NCBI RefSeq assembly: GCF_003388735.1
Contig: NZ_QUBQ01000005.1
Location: 248,001 to 312,000, forward strand
Direction of reading: 5' to 3'
DNA from: Paenibacillus paeoniae
GTDB lineage: Bacteria; Bacillota; Bacilli; Paenibacillales; Paenibacillaceae
DNA length: 64,000 bases
A program made the position numbers and the translations under genes. Position 1 is the stretch's first letter. Each line of letters begins with the position of its first letter. Shown piece after piece: positions 55,743-64,000 of this stretch. The notes under the pieces were generated by a model. That model was not told where the DNA came from and made no database searches. It saw only the letters and a list, made by a program, of their open reading frames with translations.

Positions 55743-56507
55743 ATGCGCGAGGGGAAGCAGTTATTTTCATTAGCGGGAAAAAAAGCGCTCGTCACAGGCG
55801 CGGCATCGGGTATCGGACAAGCGATCGCGATTGGCCTTGCAGATGCAGGGGCAGAGCTGTTGCTGCTTGGGCATCGCAGCAATATGGAAGAAACCTCGGC
55901 TAGAATCGCCGAAGTTGGCGGTTCCTCGCGGGAAGTGCTTATCGATCTGCGCGATCTCGATCACTTGGAGCGCAAGTATCAGGAACTGGTGGGCGATGAG
56001 CCCATCGATATTCTGGTCAATAATGCGGGTATCATCTGGCGTGAGCCCGCCGTAGAATATGGCACAAGCAAGTGGCATGAAGTAATGAATATTAATTTGC
56101 ATGCCGTCTTCCAGCTCAGCCAGTTGGCCGGCAAGGGAATGCTGGAGCGGGAGCGCGGCAAGATCATCAATATTGCTTCGCTGCTATCCTTCCAGGGCGG
56201 TATTCTGGTACCAGCCTATACGGCCAGCAAGCATGCGGTTGCTGGCCTGACGAAAGCGCTGGCGAACGAATGGGCCAGCCGCAATGTACAGGTGAACGCG
56301 ATCGCACCGGGCTATATCGCAACAGCCAATACGAAGGCTATCCGCGAAGATGAGGAGCGCAACAGATCCATTGTGAGCCGCATCCCGGCAGCACGCTGGG
56401 GCGAAGCGTCAGACCTGGCAGGAGCGGCGGTATTCCTTGCTTCCGGGGCGTCGGATTATGTGAACGGACATGTACTGGCTGTCGATGGAGGCTGGTTGGC
56501 TCGCTAG
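55743..56507 (+). CDS. kduD: 2-deoxy-D-gluconate 3-dehydrogenase / KduD oxidoreductase
   Basis: A 254-residue classical SDR that takes the KduI product to 2-keto-3-deoxygluconate. NAD motif TGAASGIGQA, NNAGI, catalytic YTASKHA and the C-terminal GHVLAVDGGW are all present. AAGGAGG precedes the ATG. It works directly with KduI in uronate breakdown. Confidence 0.94.
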   Translation: MREGKQLFSLAGKKALVTGAASGIGQAIAIGLADAGAELLLLGHRSNMEETSARIAEVGGSSREVLIDLRDLDHLERKYQELVGDEPIDILVNNAGIIWREPAVEYGTSKWHEVMNINLHAVFQLSQLAGKGMLERERGKIINIASLLSFQGGILVPAYTASKHAVAGLTKALANEWASRNVQVNAIAPGYIATANTKAIREDEERNRSIVSRIPAARWGEASDLAGAAVFLASGASDYVNGHVLAVDGGWLAR

Positions 56508-56558
56508 TCAGCGAGCTGCTTGTAGCAATATGAGACAAGGACGAAATAGAGGGAAGGG

Positions 56559-56600
56559 AGGGCAAGTTTTCAGCATAGGCTGCGGGCTTGCTCTTCTTTT
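56559..56600 (+). terminator. Weak terminator-like hairpin after kduD
   Basis: AGGGCAAGT (56559-56567) pairs with GCTTGCTCT (56586-56594) with G-U pairs, then CTTTT. It might reduce expression of the lyase gene that follows. Confidence 0.45.
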
Positions 56601-56616
56601 ATAGGAGGATGGATAT

Positions 56617-58677
56617 ATGGGGAAACAATCGAGCAATCGCCGACGGACGCTGCGGTTTTACTGGTCGCTTAAGGATAGGGATTTTATCGTAAAGGCATGT
56701 ATGCAATTATGGCCGGAGAAAGTTAGGGAAGTGATACGTAGAGCGAAGCTGGCTGCTGACGGCACTTTCGTCTTTACGTCTCGTTGGGATATGGAGCAAT
56801 GCCTGGAGCCGGTCGCTTTCGAAGGCGATATCGATTGGAATTACGTCCGAGCAGGCGATGCAGAGTGGACGTATATGCTGAATCGGATGAGCTATATGAG
56901 AGATTTGGGACAAGCTTATTGGCTGACAGGTGAGGAGAGCTACGCGGAGGCCTATATTCAGTTGCTGCGAGACTGGTGTGCGCATAACAGCATCAGCCTG
57001 AAGGATATGGAAGACAGCGAGTCTCGCGGCTACAACGTGAATGCCCGTTGGCGCCGGATTGACGCTTCTATCCGAATGGGCAACTGGTTCAAGGGATATG
57101 CGTGTGTCGTTTTCTCGAAAGCTTGGAGGGAGGAGCGGACAGAGCTGGAGGAGCTGTTGAAGGCACAGGCGGAGCGGCATGGCGAATTTTTGCACCTGGC
57201 TTACACCGCCTTCGATGTTCAGAGCAACTGGGGCTTTATCTCCGCCAACGGCTTGTATCAGATTGGGATGATGTACCCCGAATTGAAGGTTTCCGGGCAG
57301 TGGAAGGAAACAGCACTGAAGCGTATGGAGGAAATGGTGGCTGCTCAAATTTTGGGCGACGGCTTTCATGGAGAGCAATCGCCGCAATATCATCATGAGG
57401 TGCTGCATCATCTATTCGAGACTCTATGGCTTGGCGAGCTGAATGGCGAACTAGTTTCGAAAAGATTGACCGATACGCTGCATGCCATGCTGGACGCTTC
57501 CGTCGCGATTGCCAAGCCGAACCGCAGGCAGCCTATGCTAAGCGACAGCGATGATGTAGATGTGCGGGACAAGTGGTGTCAGGGTGCATTGCTGCTGGGA
57601 CGGCAGGATCTGAAGACACTCTCTTATCCTTATCCGGATTATGAAAGCCTATGGTACTTTGGCGCCAAGGGCGCGGCGGATTATGCCGAGCTGACTGGAG
57701 AGCTGCCGGCGTACACTTCGACTTGGCTTCATCCATCAGGTCTGATGATGATGCGCTCCGGCTGGGGCGAGCATGACGATTATATGCTGATGGATGGGGG
57801 GCATCTTGCCCTCTCCGGTCATGGTCACGATGATCTGCTTCATGTGGAGCTTCATGCAAGGGGCAAGGATTTTCTCGTGGACACCGGCCGATTCACGTAC
57901 AAAGAGGGAGCGGAGCGGCAATACTTCAAGCCTTCCCTCCAGCACAATACATTGTCGGTAGACGGTCTTCCAGCGACGGAATATATCGACACCTAGACAT
58001 GGGGCAAGCCTGCACTTCCGATGAATACCGGATTTATCACGAAGAAGAATTACGACTATGCGGAGGCGGGACATGACGGCTATTGGAGGCTGAATGCTCC
58101 TGTTGGCGTGAGCAGGCAGATTCTATCTATCAAGTCGGAATATTGGCTATTGATCGATACGTTCCGATCTGCGGGCAAGCATACGTATGGCGTTCACTTT
58201 CACTTTGCGGAGAATACACCGCTCCAGATGGATCAGGAGCGGGGGCGGATCGTAACTGCGCATAAGCATGGAAGCAATCTGCTCATGCAGACTGCAGGGG
58301 CAGCGGTACGAATGAACCGGGAAGATTGCTGGATAGCGAGACATTACAATGAGAAGCACCGCTCCAGCAAAGTAGTGCTGGAGACAGAGGGAGAGGGGCC
58401 GTTCACGACTATTGTAACGGTACTGCGCCCCTTCGATCATTCTGAACAGATTAGCCTTATGGTGCAACCGCTGGCGATTAAGTGGAAGAGCGAACAAGAG
58501 GTTGGTCCGGAGCAAGCGATCGGCTTTGCCCTTCATGACGGCGAACGGACTGATTATGTCGTTGTCTCACGACAAGGGCCGCAAAGCTACCGGTTCGCCG
58601 GGGTTCAGATGACAGGAGAAGTATTGTGGCTTCGCCGTGAAGAGGGAGGGACGGACCGTGCCTATGTGGTCAAATAG
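56617..58677 (+). pseudogene. Heparinase II/III-like lyase interrupted by an in-frame amber codon
   Basis: A polysaccharide lyase-type protein that would give about 686 residues. The N-terminal alpha-toroid (Hepar_II_III_N; FYWSLKDRDF, NARWRRIDASIRMGNW, FDVQSNWGFISANGLYQIG) is followed by the beta-sandwich lyase domain (GGHLALSGHGHDDLLHVELHARGKDFLVDTGRFTY). A TAG at 57994-57996 splits it; reading continues in the same frame through TWGKPALPMNTGFITKKNYDYAEAGHDGYW to 58677. A Trp-to-amber change (TGG to TAG) is the simplest cause. The 459-residue truncated product lacks part of the sandwich. Substrate is probably a uronate-containing oligosaccharide, given kduI/kduD. Confidence 0.85.
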
Positions 58678-58723
58678 GGTCAGCTAACGCCTGTTCAGAA
58701 TAGCTGTACCCTGAATAATAACA

Positions 58724-58788
58724 GGTCAAAAATTTGCACGTATGAGTCAGAATTATGGCCTGTGGCCTATTCGTAAGCGGCGTAAGAT
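58724..58788 (+). promoter_or_regulatory. Activator-type promoter of the ABC importer genes (shared element, copy 2)
   Basis: GGTCAAAAAT-TTGCAC (TTGCAC at 58734-58739), four bases, GAGTCAGAATTATG (58744-58757), then -10-like TAAGAT at 58783-58788, 49 bases after TTGCAC. This is nearly identical to copy 1 over more than 30 bases. Confidence 0.7.
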
Positions 58789-58823
58789 GAAGGTACAACA
58801 ACAGGTAGCCGAGGTGAGTCAAG

Positions 58824-59762
58824 ATGGAAATGAGCAAGTCAACCGGAGTGGAATCTCCCGTTCAAAAACGCCGTTACTGGAATAACAGCCGCAAGGAGGC
58901 GTTGTTCGGCTGGCTGTTTCTTGGGCCAGAAATGATAGGTATTGTTTTGCTGTACGTATTTCCCGTCTTTTTTTCTCTGTATTTAAGTTTTAACGAGTGG
59001 AATCTGATGGGCGGCTTGTCCGCAATGAAGTTCATTGGGTTTGAGAATTTCAAAGAAATGCTGGTGGATGAGAAGGTCCATTTGGCGCTGCGGAACAATC
59101 TGATTTACACCTTTATGACGGTTCCCGTCAGTATGATCTTATCGCTGATACTAGCGGTCATTATTCACAATCGCGTCCATCTCCAAAGTTACTTCAAAGT
59201 GGCGTTTTTTATCCCTTACATTTCCTCCATTATCGCAATCGGGGCCGTATGGAGCGCTTTGTACCATCCATCAGAGGGACCGATTAATCGGATTCTCATG
59301 TCGTTTGGCATTGAAAACCCTCCAAAGTGGCTCGCAGACCCGCATTACGCCTTGCTATCGATTGCCATTATCGCGGTGTGGGCCATCGTAGGCTATATTA
59401 TCATCATCTATCTCGCGGGTATGACCAACATACCGGAAGAGATGTATGAGGCAGCCAGTATGGACGGTGCTACGAGTTTCCAAAAGTTTTATAAAATCAC
59501 GTTGCCGCTGCTTGCGCCAACTACAATTTTCCTGTTCATTACGCTATTGATCGGCTCCTTTAAAGTGTTCGATATTGTAGCTTTCCTAACTTCCGGAGGA
59601 CCATTCAATTCTTCCACCGTACTTGTATATCGCATTTATGTGGAGGGTTTCCAAAACTTCCGCATGGGCTATGCGTCCGCGCTGTCATGGCTGCTCTTCA
59701 TGATCGTTGGCGTACTGACACTGCTGACATGGACGTTCCAAAAACGCTTTTCCCAAGATTAA
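58824..59762 (+). CDS. Sugar ABC importer permease (MalF/UgpA-like)
   Basis: A 312-residue permease with six membrane segments and the EAA loop YEAASMDGATSFQKFYKITLPLLAP. With the next two genes it forms a complete importer except for the ATPase, which is probably a shared MsmX-type protein encoded elsewhere. GTAGCCGAGGTGAG precedes the ATG. Context says it imports oligo-uronides from extracellular polysaccharide. Confidence 0.92.
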   Translation: MEMSKSTGVESPVQKRRYWNNSRKEALFGWLFLGPEMIGIVLLYVFPVFFSLYLSFNEWNLMGGLSAMKFIGFENFKEMLVDEKVHLALRNNLIYTFMTVPVSMILSLILAVIIHNRVHLQSYFKVAFFIPYISSIIAIGAVWSALYHPSEGPINRILMSFGIENPPKWLADPHYALLSIAIIAVWAIVGYIIIIYLAGMTNIPEEMYEAASMDGATSFQKFYKITLPLLAPTTIFLFITLLIGSFKVFDIVAFLTSGGPFNSSTVLVYRIYVEGFQNFRMGYASALSWLLFMIVGVLTLLTWTFQKRFSQD

Positions 59763-59777
59763 AGAGGAGGCACACCG

Positions 59778-60614
59778 ATGCATACGACAAAAAGCAAAAT
59801 AACAAAGCTGGTAGCTACGGCATTGATGGGAGCCTTCTCGGTAGTCTTTCTTGTGCCACTTATATGGATGATATCCGCCGCATTCAAGTACGAGAAGGAC
59901 GTTATGGCGTTCCCTATTCAATGGATACCGCAATCCTGGAACATGATCGGCAACTTTAAGGCGGTATGGATGGGCAATGTTCCATTCCATTTGTTTTACT
60001 TCAACTCCTTGAAGCTGGCTGTCCTAATGACGGTCACCACGATGATCATTAGCTCCATGGCGGCTTTTGCCTTTACCAAGCTTCAATTCCGGGGGCGAGG
60101 CTTCGTCTTTGGCTTGCTGCTTTCCTTCATGATCATCCCGGAGCAGGCCACACTGGTTCCCCGCTTCCTGTTGATGAAGTGGCTGGGGCTGTATAATACA
60201 CATACCGGACTGATTGTGATGGGGATGTTCTCGATTTATTTCACCTTTCTTATGCGCCAGTTCATGGCTAGCATTCATAACGACTTTCTGGAAGCGGCGA
60301 AGATGGACGGAGCAGGGTATTTCACGATCTTCTGGAAAATTATATTGCCGCTTTGCAAACCGATTCTGGCGACTGTCGGCATTATCAAGTTCATCTGGAC
60401 GTGGAATGATTACCAGAATCCGCTTATCTTCCTTATGGATAAGAAGCTTTACCCCATTACACTAGGCATTCAGTTATTCCGCGATGATTATGCGGACAAC
60501 TTCGCCGTATTAATGATGGCTTCCTTGTCTGCGATTATCCCGCTTGTCGTGATCTTTATTCTGTTGCAGAAGCATGTCATTAAAGGCATTTCACTTGGCG
60601 GGGTGAAAGGTTAA
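59778..60614 (+). CDS. Sugar ABC importer permease (MalG/UgpE-like)
   Basis: A 278-residue permease with six membrane segments, EAA loop EAAKMDGAGYFTIFWKIILPLCKP and the family C terminus VIKGISLGGVKG. AGAGGAGG precedes the ATG. Partner of the gene 15 bases upstream. Confidence 0.92.
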   Translation: MHTTKSKITKLVATALMGAFSVVFLVPLIWMISAAFKYEKDVMAFPIQWIPQSWNMIGNFKAVWMGNVPFHLFYFNSLKLAVLMTVTTMIISSMAAFAFTKLQFRGRGFVFGLLLSFMIIPEQATLVPRFLLMKWLGLYNTHTGLIVMGMFSIYFTFLMRQFMASIHNDFLEAAKMDGAGYFTIFWKIILPLCKPILATVGIIKFIWTWNDYQNPLIFLMDKKLYPITLGIQLFRDDYADNFAVLMMASLSAIIPLVVIFILLQKHVIKGISLGGVKG

Positions 60615-60633
60615 TCCCTGCATCACGCGATAA

Positions 60634-60698
60634 AGTCAAATCTTTGCACGTATAGAAGCAAATTGTACACACCCCGGCAAGAGCGGCGGCTATATAAT
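60634..60698 (+). promoter_or_regulatory. Activator-type promoter of the binding-protein gene (shared element, copy 3)
   Basis: AGTCAAATC-TTTGCAC (TTGCAC at 60644-60649) followed by a weaker second half (AGAAGCAAATTGTA), then a consensus -10 TATAAT at 60693-60698, again 49 bases after TTGCAC. It gives the binding protein its own promoter, sensible because such proteins are needed in excess. Confidence 0.65.
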
Positions 60699-60712
60699 CA
60701 GTCATGTAATCG

Positions 60713-60728
60713 CGGTAGCGCTAACAAA
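60713..60728 (+). promoter_or_regulatory. Possible cre (catabolite repression) site
   Basis: GGTAGCGCTAACA resembles the CcpA site on the reverse strand with about two mismatches, and lies just after the predicted start site where a roadblock would act. Weak evidence. Confidence 0.3.
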
Positions 60729-60750
60729 ATCATTTTCAGGGGGAAATCAC

Positions 60751-62112
60751 ATGAAGAAGCACGCGACATTGCTCTTAAGCGTCATCCTGCTTGCTGTAAC
60801 GGTACTGGCCGGTTGTTCGTCCTCGGACAAGGGCAACAACAGTACTAACGCCACTTCAAAACCAAGCTCGAAGCCTGCGGCACAAGAGAAAGTAACGATC
60901 AAATATTTCAATTGGGATAATGATGTGCAAGCCCAGACGACAGCAGAGTACATCAAGCTGTTCGAAGCGGAAAATCCGACTATTAAAGTAGAGTCGGTAG
61001 CGCTCGTGCCCGGCAACTCGCTGGAAACGATGAAGAAGCTTGACTTCCTTATCGCTTCCGAAGAGCAAGTCGATTTGATCGCATTCCCGAACTCATCCGA
61101 ATTGTTTGCCCGTGCGCAGAATGGCGTGCTTGCTCCGCTGAATGACTTCCATACAGGTGAAGGTATTAAGCCGGAAGAAGAATATATGGTAAACCCTAAG
61201 ATGAACGAAAATTATTACGGCATCCAGACTAATGCTACGACTAACTTCGTCCTGCTCAACAAAGATGCGCTGGATGAAGCGGGTCTGGCGGTTCCGAAGG
61301 CAGGCTGGACATGGGATGACTTCCGTGACTATGCCCAAAAGCTGACGAAGGACAACAACGGCACCAAGCAATACGGAGCTTACTTCCATAGTTGGCCGCT
61401 GTATATGAACCCGGCAGCGCAAGTGAATATGCGCCATCCATTCCTGACGGAGGAAGGCGAGACGAACTTTAACGATCCGACCTTCAAATACTTCTTCGAG
61501 CTTCGTCGCACGATGGAAGCAGTAGACAAGTCGGCCAAGCCATACTCGGATGTAATCGGCGCGAAGCTGGCTTATCGCACGGAGTTTTTTGACGGCAAAG
61601 CAGCGATGATGCTGACGGGAAGCTGGATGATCTCGGAGATCGGCGATACAGAGAAATATCCGCATACGTTCAAGACTGCTGTAGCACCTGTTCCACTTCC
61701 TTCCAAGGATACGGATCCTTCGGTTTATGTCGGCGGCAACTTCGTATCGATAGGTGCTAACTCCAAGCACAAGGAAGAATCCTACAAGTTCGCACGCTTC
61801 ATCTCTACGAATTTGAGCGAAGCGCGCATCGAGCTGCCAGGCTGGATCAAGGGAGACGCGAAGCCGATCGTTGAGCGCTTGATCGGGGAGAACAAGGAGC
61901 TGTATGATCTGGATTCGCTGATGTACACCCTGTTCACGGATGAGATCAAGTCCCTTCCGGCTTCCAACGTAGTGGTAAGCTACGACAAGGAACTGGATCA
62001 GATTCTGACTGATGGCTTCAGCAAATTCATTCTTAGCAACCAGTCGGCTGATGAAGCTCAGCAGTGGATGGTCGATGAAGCGAATAAAGTCATTCAGAAG
62101 AACAGCAAGTAA
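60751..62112 (+). CDS. Extracellular sugar-binding lipoprotein
   Basis: A 453-residue family 1 solute-binding protein. It has a lipoprotein signal with lipobox VLAGC, a Ser/Lys linker, then the two-lobe fold (VTIKYFNWDNDVQAQTTAEYIKLFEAENPTIKVE, PLNDFHTGEG, KAAMMLTGSWMISE). CAGGGGG precedes the ATG. It delivers substrate to the two permeases upstream. Confidence 0.93.
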   Translation: MKKHATLLLSVILLAVTVLAGCSSSDKGNNSTNATSKPSSKPAAQEKVTIKYFNWDNDVQAQTTAEYIKLFEAENPTIKVESVALVPGNSLETMKKLDFLIASEEQVDLIAFPNSSELFARAQNGVLAPLNDFHTGEGIKPEEEYMVNPKMNENYYGIQTNATTNFVLLNKDALDEAGLAVPKAGWTWDDFRDYAQKLTKDNNGTKQYGAYFHSWPLYMNPAAQVNMRHPFLTEEGETNFNDPTFKYFFELRRTMEAVDKSAKPYSDVIGAKLAYRTEFFDGKAAMMLTGSWMISEIGDTEKYPHTFKTAVAPVPLPSKDTDPSVYVGGNFVSIGANSKHKEESYKFARFISTNLSEARIELPGWIKGDAKPIVERLIGENKELYDLDSLMYTLFTDEIKSLPASNVVVSYDKELDQILTDGFSKFILSNQSADEAQQWMVDEANKVIQKNSK

Positions 62113-62134
62113 CAAGGCGGCTATTCCAGCGCCC

Positions 62135-62172
62135 GGGAACATCACTAGCGGATGTTCCCTTTTCCCTTTCTT
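62135..62172 (+). terminator. Rho-independent terminator
   Basis: GGGAACATC (62135-62143) pairs with GATGTTCCC (62151-62159) around seven bases, then a T-rich run. It ends the importer transcript. Confidence 0.75.
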
Positions 62173-62224
62173 CTCTCTGTTCATGATAAAAGGGAGTCAG
62201 TATAATGTAGGGGCGGGAGGGAGA

Positions 62225-63982
62225 ATGGAGATGTTTCAATTTTCATATTACAGGCGCATCCAGCTTTCGTTCCTGATCCTGGTGCTGCTGCCTCTTATCG
62301 CGGTATCGCTGTTGTCCTATCATACAACGAAGGCCAACATTATAGACAAGATTCATGCCTCCAATCAAGGAACGCTGAATGTCATGGCGCGCGACATCTT
62401 GAAGACAGTGGACGATCTTGTATTCGCATCCGATTTTATGATGCAGGATACGAGCTTACGTCCCAGATTGAAGTATTTCATGAACATGAATGGCATTGAG
62501 CAATTTGCTGATTATGAGCAGTATATCGCCTTGATCGATGCTTTTAGCCCCATCTCGATGAAAGCACTGAACTCCGAGCTGCATATGTTTCTTGTGAATT
62601 CGAACGGCTTCATCATTCCATCGGTGGAAAGCCCCGGGGGCATGGCCTATCTGGGCCAGCACTGGGATCAAGTGAAGGATGGGCTCGACGTGACGCTTCA
62701 GGGTCGTGTGCAGTGGCTTGGCATGGCGCATGGAGAGAACGGCGACAAGAATGAATATTATTATGCAGCGAGAGTTATACGGGATTATCGGGCTGATGAA
62801 TATATGGCTACCATCGTGATCGGCATCTCCAAGGGGTACTTTGAGAAGCTGTTCAGTCAGACAAGCTCAGGCTCTTACGCCTTGCTGGACAGCAAGGGAG
62901 AGCTCATTGCCGGAGACCGTGCGTTGCTGGAGGAAGAACAAATCAGCTCAGTACGCAGCGAGGTTGCTATATCCAGAACGAACTGGAGGCTGATCTATGA
63001 TCTGCCTGAAGAAAATGTCATTGGTCAGATATCGAAAACCTACTACGCCAGCGCATTGTTAATCGTTGTGTTTGTCGCCTGCTTCTATCTTCTTTCATTA
63101 GTAATGGCCAGAGGCTTGCATCGTCCCATTCGCAAGTTGGAAGCGGTTGCAAGGAAGTTCGGCGAAGGCAATTACGCGGTGCGCTTTCCAGCAAGGGGCA
63201 AGGATGAAATCAATGCCCTGGGCCGCACCTTGAATGACATGCTGGATCGCATTAACCAGCTTATTGCCGATATTGAGCAGGAGCAGGAGCAGAAACGGGT
63301 GATGGAGATGCAAGCGATCTTTTCCAAGATCCGTCCGCACTTCCTGCTGAATACGCTCAATTCCATTAAGTGCAGCCTGGCGCTGCGGGATGATCGGGAG
63401 CATAGCATGAAGATTGACGCGCTCATGAGCCTGCTTCGGGCTTATATGAAGGTGCATGAGCCTTCCACATTGAAGAAGGAATGCCAGTTGCTTCAGCATT
63501 ATATCGAGATTATGGAGATGCGCAATGATAAACATATCTCCTTCGTGACGGATATTCCCGCTGAGCTTGCGGATGTTATGCTTCCGAAGCTGCTGCTTCA
63601 GCCGCTTGTGGAGAACGCGATTGTGCATGGTTTTGCAGACATGGATGAAGAGGAAGAGGCTTATATTGGGATCACGGTTGCCCGTGACGAAGGAAGGATA
63701 AGAATCAGGCTTAGCGACAACGGTACGGGCATGCCGCCGGAGAAGCTGGAGAAGCTGAATCGGCTGTTCACTCCTTTGGAAGCAGCGGAGCATGCCTCTT
63801 ATGAGCGTGTAGGCTTGATCAGCGTTTATCAAGGCTTGCAGCTTGCTTACGGTTCTGGTGCCGAGCTCAGGCTGTCCGGCTTGCAAGCTGGCGGCATAAC
63901 CGCTGAGCTTGTGATTCCGGAAGAGGGAATGGCAACGACAGAGGAGCGTGAAGCAGATGTACAAAGTAATGCTCATAGATGA
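62225..63982 (+). CDS. YesM-like sensor histidine kinase
   Basis: A 585-residue sensor of the LytS/YesM group: membrane segment near residue 20, a dCache-like extracellular domain (about residues 40-285), a second membrane segment, HAMP (RPIRKLEAVARKFGEGNYAVRF), His kinase domain with the phosphorylated His in KIRPHFLLNTLNSIKCS, and HATPase motifs LLLQPLVENAIVHG and LSDNGTGMP. Start is ATG 62225 or 62231, both after GGGAGGG. It overlaps the response regulator gene by 26 bases. It probably senses the imported sugar. Confidence 0.92.
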   Translation: MEMFQFSYYRRIQLSFLILVLLPLIAVSLLSYHTTKANIIDKIHASNQGTLNVMARDILKTVDDLVFASDFMMQDTSLRPRLKYFMNMNGIEQFADYEQYIALIDAFSPISMKALNSELHMFLVNSNGFIIPSVESPGGMAYLGQHWDQVKDGLDVTLQGRVQWLGMAHGENGDKNEYYYAARVIRDYRADEYMATIVIGISKGYFEKLFSQTSSGSYALLDSKGELIAGDRALLEEEQISSVRSEVAISRTNWRLIYDLPEENVIGQISKTYYASALLIVVFVACFYLLSLVMARGLHRPIRKLEAVARKFGEGNYAVRFPARGKDEINALGRTLNDMLDRINQLIADIEQEQEQKRVMEMQAIFSKIRPHFLLNTLNSIKCSLALRDDREHSMKIDALMSLLRAYMKVHEPSTLKKECQLLQHYIEIMEMRNDKHISFVTDIPAELADVMLPKLLLQPLVENAIVHGFADMDEEEEAYIGITVARDEGRIRIRLSDNGTGMPPEKLEKLNRLFTPLEAAEHASYERVGLISVYQGLQLAYGSGAELRLSGLQAGGITAELVIPEEGMATTEEREADVQSNAHR

Positions 63983-64000
63983 TGATGTGCCTATGCTCAA
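63957..64000 (+). CDS. YesN-like response regulator (start only; runs off the window)
   Basis: The first 14 codons read MYKVMLIDDDVPML, the start of a receiver domain with the acidic cluster (DDD). Next to a YesM-like sensor this is expected to be an AraC-type response regulator, the predicted binder of the three shared promoter elements. The rest lies outside the window. Confidence 0.8.
   Translation, partial: MYKVMLIDDDVPML

Noticed and set aside
61093..62184. A 363-residue minus-strand frame opposite the sugar-binding protein gene
   Set aside because: The plus strand encodes a canonical lipoprotein with signal and family motifs; the antisense protein has no recognisable domain, and the GC-rich codon bias explains the long open frame.
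62012..62224. Upstream extension of the YesM-like kinase into the end of the binding-protein gene
   Set aside because: It overlaps the end of the binding-protein gene and a terminator; GGGAGGG before 62225 gives a normal start.
63098..64000. A 300-residue minus-strand frame opposite the YesM-like kinase
   Set aside because: The plus strand has unmistakable histidine kinase motifs; this is a codon-bias shadow.
1..64000. CRISPR arrays, tRNA or rRNA genes
   Set aside because: No regularly spaced direct repeats and no tRNA- or rRNA-like sequence were noticed by eye anywhere in the window; a dedicated search was not possible.

Overview
The window looks like chromosomal DNA from a spore-forming Firmicute of the Paenibacillaceae (Paenibacillus or a close relative). 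The grounds are strong AGGAGG ribosome-binding sites, frequent TTG and GTG starts, a Bacillus-type cytochrome caa3 oxidase operon, a YtrA-like ABC operon, a YesM/YesN-type sugar system and a DUF3231 protein. No database search was possible; family names rest on motifs and remembered family sequences.

Layout. (1) 0.2-5.8 kb: caa3 oxidase operon ctaCDEF, then ctaG and a DUF420 gene. (2) 5.9-11.4 kb: an HD-domain hydrolase and a GntR-controlled ABC operon (permease, regulator, two ATPases, ABC-2 permease) with a promoter/operator visible in the sequence. (3) 11.5-17.6 kb: mobile DNA. A group II intron sits behind a terminator, followed by a decayed Tn7-like tnsA/tnsB pair and an ISL3-type IS placed exactly at the tnsB stop codon. 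(4) 17.7-39.8 kb: a clearly AT-rich biosynthetic island. (5) 40.3 kb: a scrap of an MMPL transporter marks the right-hand scar. (6) 40.9-47.4 kb: a six-gene operon with an OmpR-type two-component system, a sugar-type ABC importer and an HlyD-like adaptor. (7) 47.8-54.7 kb: small stand-alone genes (DUF3231, pirin, DedA, two TetR regulators, an HExxH protein, an NAD-dependent reductase). (8) 54.8-64 kb: uronate and polysaccharide use (kduI, kduD, a heparinase II/III-like gene broken by an amber codon, ABC importer, YesM-like sensor, start of the YesN-like regulator). Three promoters here share one upstream element at identical spacing.

The most interesting system is the 18.5-39.8 kb cluster. 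It joins two chemistries not usually seen together. The first half has a class II aminoacyl-tRNA-synthetase-like amino acid:carrier-protein ligase, its carrier protein, an acyl-CoA-dehydrogenase-like enzyme, an ATP-grasp ligase and a diaminobutyrate-type aminotransferase: a carrier-bound amino acid pathway. The second half has a 50-residue peptide gene with an excellent ribosome-binding site, a radical SAM/SPASM enzyme, an HExxH putative peptide beta-hydroxylase, a nucleotidyltransferase, a thymidylate-kinase-like protein, a methyltransferase, an M17 aminopeptidase, a threonine-aldolase-like PLP enzyme, a DUF4213/DUF364 protein, a protein kinase and a NUDIX hydrolase. Two ABC exporter half-transporters lie between the halves, with a decayed copy of one. 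The simplest reading is a ribosomal peptide whose residues are crosslinked or hydroxylated, possibly trimmed to a small modified fragment, and possibly joined to a carrier-derived amino acid. The product is unknown.
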